DNA of 64,000 bases from Cellulomonas humilata (GTDB taxonomy: Bacteria; Actinomycetota; Actinomycetes; Actinomycetales; Cellulomonadaceae), in NCBI RefSeq assembly GCF_030814415.1, contig NZ_JAUSVB010000001.1:1054001-1118000 (forward strand). Direction: 5' to 3'. Shown here piece after piece: positions 58,211 through 64,000 of the stretch. The position numbers and the translations under genes were made by a program. Each line of letters begins with the position of its first letter. Within the stretch, counting starts at the first letter, position 1. Below the pieces are notes generated by a model. The model did not search any database, was not told the origin of the DNA, and saw only the letters and a program-made list of their open reading frames with translations.

Positions 58211-59218
58211 TCAGCCCGGTGCGCGAGCCGTCGACCCACGCACGACCAGTTCCGGGGCGAACAGCTGCTCCACCCGCGACGGCTTCTCGCCGCGCATCTC
58301 GGCCAGAAGCGCGTCGACGGCGGCACGGCAGACCGCGTCGACGGGCTGCCGGATGGTGGTCAGCGGCGGGTCGGCGAACGCGACGAGAAGGGAGTCGTCG
58401 TAGCCGAGCACGGACACGTCCTCCGGGACGCGCAGCCCGTTCGAGCGCGCGGCCCGGATGGCACCGAGTGCCATGAGGTCGGAGCCGCAGACGATCGCGG
58501 TGTGCCCGGAGTCGAGGAGGTCGGTGGCGGCGGCCTGCCCGCCCTCGGCGGTGTAGAGCGACGAGCTCACGTGCACCCCGCCGTCGTCGAGCCCGTGCCG
58601 CGCGAGGGCCGCGCCGAACGCGGCGACCTTGCGGCGGGTGGGGACGAACCGGTCGGGGCCGATGGCCAGCCCGATGCGGCGGTGGCCGAGCGCGACGAGG
58701 TGGTCGACGGACGCGTCGATCGCGGCCTCGTCGTCGGTGGAGACGAAAGGCGCGTCGATCTCGTCGTTGTAGCCGTTGACCAGCACGATCGGGACGCCGG
58801 AGTTGCGCAGCCGCTGGTAGCGGCCGAGGTTGGCCTGCTTGTCGGCGTGCAGGCCGGAGACGAACACGATGCCGTTCACGGCGTGGTCCAGCAGCACCTC
58901 GACGTACCGGTCCTCGGACGTCCCGCCGGGGGACTGCGTGCAGAGCAGCGGCGTGAGGCGTTCCTCGGTGAGGCGCTGCTCGATGGCGTCGACGAACGCG
59001 GGGAACACCGGGTTGGTCAGCTCGGGCACCACGAGGCCGACCAGGCCCACCGACTTCGTCGTCAAGGACGCGGGCCGCTCGTAGCCGAGCATGTCGAGCG
59101 CGGCGAGCACGGACTGGCGGGTGGCACCGGAGACCCCGGGCCGTCCGTTGAGCACGCGCGAGACGGTCGCCGTGCTCACCTGTGCCTGTTGCGCGATGTC
59201 GGCCAGCCGGGTCTGCAC
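58211..59218 (-). CDS. LacI-family transcriptional regulator
   Basis: The 335-residue protein has the N-terminal HTH 'TRLADIAQQAQVSTATVSRV' and hinge 'LNGRPGVSGATRQSVLAALD', and a periplasmic-binding-like sugar domain ('VGLVVPELTNPVFPAFVDAI', 'GIVFVSGLHADKQANLGRYQ', 'VPEDVSVLGYDDSLLVAFAD', 'PPLTTIRQPVDAVCRAAVDA'). It senses an unknown sugar. It stands between two divergently placed genes with no transporter adjacent, so its targets may be remote, such as the pectin methylesterase with its AAGCGCTT-type site. Confidence 0.92.
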   Translation of the reverse strand: MQTRLADIAQQAQVSTATVSRVLNGRPGVSGATRQSVLAALDMLGYERPASLTTKSVGLVGLVVPELTNPVFPAFVDAIEQRLTEERLTPLLCTQSPGGTSEDRYVEVLLDHAVNGIVFVSGLHADKQANLGRYQRLRNSGVPIVLVNGYNDEIDAPFVSTDDEAAIDASVDHLVALGHRRIGLAIGPDRFVPTRRKVAAFGAALARHGLDDGGVHVSSSLYTAEGGQAAATDLLDSGHTAIVCGSDLMALGAIRAARSNGLRVPEDVSVLGYDDSLLVAFADPPLTTIRQPVDAVCRAAVDALLAEMRGEKPSRVEQLFAPELVVRGSTARAPG

Positions 59219-59309
59219 CCGTCGAGCCTACGAGTCCGCGGTGCTGGAGCCCGGCGCCTCGCCACAAAGGGCTCGCACGAGTCGAGGGGGCTCCCGTTAT
59301 CGTCGGCTC

Positions 59310-61223
<1,914 letters not shown>

Positions 61224-61281
61224 CGTCCCACTGGGTGGACGAAAGTTGATCAAATCGGTCGGGTATAACTACGGTCGCACC

Positions 61282-61380
61282 ATGACCTCCACGACACACC
61301 TCGTCGGCCCCGCCGCGTCGCCTCGCGACGCCGCCCGGGCGACCTCGTGTTGTCGTCGCGTCATGTGCTCCGGCCGCTAG
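61282..61380 (+). CDS. Cysteine-rich leader peptide of the sulfur-uptake operon
   Basis: Thirty-two codons from ATG 61282 encode a peptide ending 'RATSCCRRVMCSGR' with Cys at 23, 24 and 29, immediately before a stop. A TATAAC box at 61264-61269 lies 12 bases before the ATG, so the message is leaderless or has a very short leader. Cysteine-bearing short leader peptides of this kind precede sulfur-assimilation genes in actinobacteria and sense cysteinyl-tRNA by attenuation. The downstream genes (flavin reductase and an ABC transporter of the sulfonate type) fit that role. Confidence 0.75.
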   Translation: MTSTTHLVGPAASPRDAARATSCCRRVMCSGR

Positions 61381-61398
61381 TCGAGCCGCACGCACCCT

Positions 61399-61461
61399 CG
61401 CCCGCGCGCTGAGCGGGCGCCCAGATCCGACCGTTCCTCGCCACGCCCCCGTGCAGGGGCG
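61399..61461 (+). promoter_or_regulatory. Candidate attenuator hairpins
   Basis: Two stem-loops lie between leader peptide and flavin reductase: CGCCCGC/GCGGGCG (61399-61405 with 61413-61419) and CGCCCC/GGGGCG (61444-61449 with 61456-61461). Their order after a Cys-rich leader ORF fits an attenuation switch in which ribosome stalling at Cys codons alters folding. Neither has a U run. Confidence 0.5.
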
Positions 61462-61491
61462 GGCCGCTTCCGCCTACCCCAGGAGACCTCC

Positions 61492-61992
61492 GTGTCCTTG
61501 CTGACCCCTCCTCCCACCGTCGACCGGGAGACCTACCGACGCGTCTTCCGCGAGTACGCCGGCGACGTCATCGTCGTGACGCTCGACGGGTCCGACGGCC
61601 CGCACGGCTTCACGGCCACGTCCCTCACCTCCGTGTCCGCCCAGCCGCCCATCGTCTCCTTCGTCATCAACGAGGCCTCGTCCAGCTGGCCCGCCCTGCG
61701 GGAGGCCCCGACGGCGGTGATCAACCTGCTGGACGCGTCGCACACCGACATCGCCCGGACCTTCGCCACCCACGGGGCCGACCGGTTCGGCGCCGCGACC
61801 CCGTGGCACCGCCTCGCGACCGGCGAGCCGGTCCTCACGCTCGCCCCCATCGCGCTGCGGGTCGAGATCACCCACCGCATCCCCGCCGGTGAGCAGCACG
61901 TCGTCCTGGCCCAGGTCAGCGACGTGCGAGTCGTCGGGTCGCGTGAGCCGCTCCTGTACTGGGCCGGCGACTACCGACGGATCGCGTCATGA
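61492..61992 (+). CDS. Flavin reductase family protein
   Basis: The 166-residue protein has 'FREYAGDVIVVTLDGSDGPH', 'GFTATSLTSVSAQPPIVSFV' and 'LAPIALRVEITHRIPAGEQH', hallmark strands of the flavin reductase-like (HpaC) FMN-binding barrel. In sulfonate-utilising bacteria such enzymes supply FMNH2 to a desulfonating monooxygenase. GTG 61492 follows an AGGAG at 61481-61485. It overlaps the next gene by ATGA. The monooxygenase itself is not in the window and may follow the permease. Confidence 0.88.
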   Translation: MSLLTPPPTVDRETYRRVFREYAGDVIVVTLDGSDGPHGFTATSLTSVSAQPPIVSFVINEASSSWPALREAPTAVINLLDASHTDIARTFATHGADRFGAATPWHRLATGEPVLTLAPIALRVEITHRIPAGEQHVVLAQVSDVRVVGSREPLLYWAGDYRRIAS

Positions 61993-63038
61993 GCCGCCGC
62001 CTCGCGTCCGTCGCGGCGCTCCTGCTCGTTGCCGCGCTCGCGGCCGGCTGCTCCTCGGCGGCGGCGACCACGGACCCGGACGGGTCGGTGACCCTGCGCT
62101 ACCAGGGCAACGCCGGCCAGGTGACCCTCCCCGAGCTGGCCGACGACCTCGGCTACTTCGAGGACGTGACGCTGGAGTGGGTCGGCGACACCACGAGCGG
62201 GCCGCAGGACATCCAGTCGGCCGCCACGGGGCAGACGGACTTCGGCGGGGCGTTCAACGGCGCGATCGCCAAGCTCGTCGCCGCCGGGTCGCCGATCACG
62301 TCCGTGATCGGCTACTACGGCTCCGACGACGTCGCGTTCAACGGCTACTACGTGCTCGAGGACAGCCCGGTCCGGTCCGCCCGGGACCTCGTCGGCAAGA
62401 AGGTCGGGATGAACACCCTCGGCGCGCACCACGAGTTCGTGGTCCGCGAGTGGCTCGCGTCGGAGGGCCTCACGTCGGACGAGATCGCGTCCGTACAGCT
62501 GGTCGTCGTGCCGCCCGTCTCCACCGAGCAGGCGCTGCGCGAGGGGCAGATCGACGTCGGGACGCTCGGCAGCGTGTTCCGGGACAGCGCGCTCGAGCGC
62601 GGCGGCCTGCGGGAGCTGTTCACCGACACGTCGTTGTACGGCGAGTTCACCTACGGCTCCTACGTCTTCCGCGACGACGTCATCGCGAAGAACCCCCAGG
62701 CGGTCGCGGACTTCGTGCAGGGGGTTGCCCGGGCGATCCGATGGACCCAGACCAACCCGCGCGAGGTGGTGATCGACCGCTTCGAGACGATCATCGACGG
62801 ACGCGGGCGCGAGGAGAACACCGACCTCGTGCAGTACTGGAAGAGCGCCGGTGTGGCCGGTCCGGGTGGGGTCATCGACCCGAAGGAGATCTCCATCTGG
62901 GTGGACTGGCTGGTCCGGGAGGGCACGCTCGAGGAGGGCCAGATCGATCCGGAGGACCTCTACACCAACGCCGACAACCCGTACGCGAACGGCACCTACG
63001 ACCCGGCCAGCGGGCCGGACGGCGAGGCGACGTCATGA
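61989..63038 (+). CDS. ABC transporter substrate-binding lipoprotein, sulfonate/nitrate type
   Basis: The 349-residue protein has a lipoprotein signal ('SVAALLLVAALAAGC', Cys21) and the SsuA/TauA-like fold: 'LPELADDLGYFEDVTLEWVG', 'GQTDFGGAFNGAIAKLVAAG', 'SARDLVGKKVGMNTLGAHHE' and 'FVQGVARAIRWTQTNPREVV'. It binds an extracellular small anion, probably an aliphatic or aromatic sulfonate, and delivers it to the permease. ATG 61989 overlaps the flavin reductase stop. The upstream Cys leader supports a sulfur substrate, but other anions are possible. Confidence 0.88.
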   Translation: MSRRLASVAALLLVAALAAGCSSAAATTDPDGSVTLRYQGNAGQVTLPELADDLGYFEDVTLEWVGDTTSGPQDIQSAATGQTDFGGAFNGAIAKLVAAGSPITSVIGYYGSDDVAFNGYYVLEDSPVRSARDLVGKKVGMNTLGAHHEFVVREWLASEGLTSDEIASVQLVVVPPVSTEQALREGQIDVGTLGSVFRDSALERGGLRELFTDTSLYGEFTYGSYVFRDDVIAKNPQAVADFVQGVARAIRWTQTNPREVVIDRFETIIDGRGREENTDLVQYWKSAGVAGPGGVIDPKEISIWVDWLVREGTLEEGQIDPEDLYTNADNPYANGTYDPASGPDGEATS

Positions 63039-63832
63039 CCGCTGCACTCGTCCTCGACGGCGTGCGCAAGGACTTCGTCGTCCGCGACAACGGCGGCAGC
63101 GCCCAGTTCACGGCAGTGCAGGACCTCGATCTCGTGGTGCCCGACGGCCAGTTCCTCGCGGTCGTCGGACCCAGCGGGTGCGGCAAGTCGACGCTGCTGG
63201 ACCTCGTCGCGGGGCTCACCGCGCCGACCGCCGGGCGCATCCTGCTGCACGGCGCACCCGTCACCGGACCGGCCACCGACCGTGCCGTCGTGTTCCAGCA
63301 GTACGCGCTGCTGCCCTGGCGCACGGCCCGCAAGAACGTCGAGCTGGGCCTGGAGTCGGTCGGGGTTCCCCGGCGGCTGCGGGCGCGGCTGGCGGACGAG
63401 CACCTGGAGCTGGTCGGCCTGACCGGGTTCGAGGACCGGTACCCGCACGAGCTGTCCGGCGGCATGAAGCAGCGCGTCGCCATCGCCCGCGCGCTCGCGG
63501 TCGACCCCCGGGTGCTGCTCATGGACGAGCCGTTCGCCGCGCTCGACGCCCAGACTCGCGAGTCCCTCCAGGACGAGCTCCTGCGGATCTGGCGGGCCAC
63601 CGGCAAGACGGTCGTGTTCATCACGCACGGCATCGACGAGGCCGTGTACCTCGGTCAGCGCGTCGCGGTCATGTCGCCACGGCCCGGTCGGATCAGCGAC
63701 CTGATCGACATCGACCTCGACCCGGTGCCGGGCGAGGACGTCCGTTCCGACCCGGCGTTCGGCCGGTTCCGGCACCGAGTGTGGTCCGCCCTCCAGCAGC
63801 CCGCCACCGACCGGGAGGTCGCCCATGTCTAG
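63035..63832 (+). CDS. ABC transporter ATP-binding protein, SsuB/TauB-like
   Basis: The 265-residue ATPase has Walker A 'VGPSGCGKSTLLDL' near residue 45, Q-loop 'VFQQYALLPWRTARKNVELG', signature 'ELSGGMKQRVAIARALAVDP' near residue 140, Walker B 'LLMDEPFAALDAQTRES' and H-loop 'VFITHGIDEAVYLGQRVAVM'. It belongs to the nitrate/sulfonate/taurine subfamily. ATG 63035 overlaps the binding-protein stop (ATGA), and its own stop overlaps the permease start by eight bases. Confidence 0.92.
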   Translation: MTAALVLDGVRKDFVVRDNGGSAQFTAVQDLDLVVPDGQFLAVVGPSGCGKSTLLDLVAGLTAPTAGRILLHGAPVTGPATDRAVVFQQYALLPWRTARKNVELGLESVGVPRRLRARLADEHLELVGLTGFEDRYPHELSGGMKQRVAIARALAVDPRVLLMDEPFAALDAQTRESLQDELLRIWRATGKTVVFITHGIDEAVYLGQRVAVMSPRPGRISDLIDIDLDPVPGEDVRSDPAFGRFRHRVWSALQQPATDREVAHV

Positions 63833-64000
63833 CTCCACGCTCACCCGGCCCGCCGTCCCGCTCGACCCCGCACCGGAGGACTACCGCCGGCGGGCCGGCC
63901 TCAGCGTCGACGAGCGCCGCCCCGCCCGGCTCCGTCCGGCGCTGGGGCGGCTGCTCCGGGGCAGCGCCGCCATCCTCGTGTTCGCCGCCCTCTGGGAGAC
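63825..64000 (+). CDS. ABC transporter permease, N-terminal part
   Basis: ATG 63825 overlaps the end of the ATPase gene. The 58 residues in the window form a charged cytoplasmic N-terminus ('PEDYRRRAGLSVDERRPARL') and the start of the first helix ('SAAILVFAALWE'), as in SsuC/TauC-type permeases. The rest lies beyond the right edge. It completes a reductase-binding protein-ATPase-permease operon. Confidence 0.8.
   Translation, partial: MSSSTLTRPAVPLDPAPEDYRRRAGLSVDERRPARLRPALGRLLRGSAAILVFAALWE

Overview
The window is a 64 kb piece of a very GC-rich (about 72-73% by eye) actinobacterial chromosome. Gene density is high, starts are often GTG, and many neighbours overlap by ATGA/GTGA or at convergent 3' ends. 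Gene content (GH53 galactanase end, secreted pectin methylesterase, secreted M28 peptidase, LacI regulator, many MmyB-type HTH regulators, SigJ, DUF2255, FBP-domain protein) fits a soil or plant-litter member of the Micrococcales such as Cellulomonas or a relative. That placement is inference. No rRNA, tRNA, CRISPR array, IS element or phage was seen. No gene-free stretch exceeds 300 bases; the longest are 11614-11879 (toxin-antitoxin operator and rifamycin-type element), 50838-51082 and 42155-42387 (nothing recognised in the last two).

Layout. 1-10.3 kb: GH53 end, rifampin ADP-ribosyltransferase (arr), CmtR-like metal sensor with a CDF transporter, MFS/Lrp pair, secreted SGNH hydrolase, TmrB-like ATPase, a methionine aminopeptidase divergent from an XRE regulator, a phosphatase relative with a degenerate active site, and an epoxide-hydrolase-like gene divergent from a MarR regulator with twin operators. 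10.3-16.6 kb: dispanin-like membrane protein, lectin fragment, Doc/RHH toxin-antitoxin, a HelR-type RNA polymerase ATPase behind a rifamycin-associated-element-like palindrome, then a thioesterase-RraA-LysE operon divergent from Lrp. 16.7-34.1 kb: small-molecule and stress genes (aldo-keto reductase, MmyB regulators, cupin, VOC proteins, RidA, flavin reductase, SigJ with CMD protein, CPBP protease, YrdC, OmpA lipoprotein, glutaminase, DinB, MerR-VOC fusion) with several gene remnants.

34.2-37.9 kb is the most unusual region: a two-gene operon whose first product carries the N-terminal 'LQRTAGNRAV' signature associated with cargo of extracellular contractile injection systems, followed closely by a gene of unknown function, a methyltransferase and an LRR-like gene of clearly lower GC. 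No injection-system structural gene is present. 37.8-50.3 kb: CPBP/PadR, ankyrin protein, pdxH, PPOX-GNAT fusion, YCII plus ECF sigma factor with a duplicated junction, methyltransferase, pectin methylesterase with a LacI-type operator, M28 peptidase. 50.3-61.2 kb: FBP protein, TetR/ABC exporter with a palindromic operator, TspO-like protein, ComB-like phosphatase, ArsR-SRPBCC operon with twin operators, DUF1905, EHN epoxide hydrolase, LacI regulator, M3 peptidase.

61.2-64 kb is a sulfur-acquisition operon cut by the window end: a 32-codon leader peptide with three cysteines, candidate attenuator hairpins, flavin reductase, lipoprotein substrate-binding protein, ABC ATPase and permease. Two genes tied to rifamycin resistance (arr and helR) lie 10.5 kb apart, which suggests exposure to rifamycin producers in the natural habitat.
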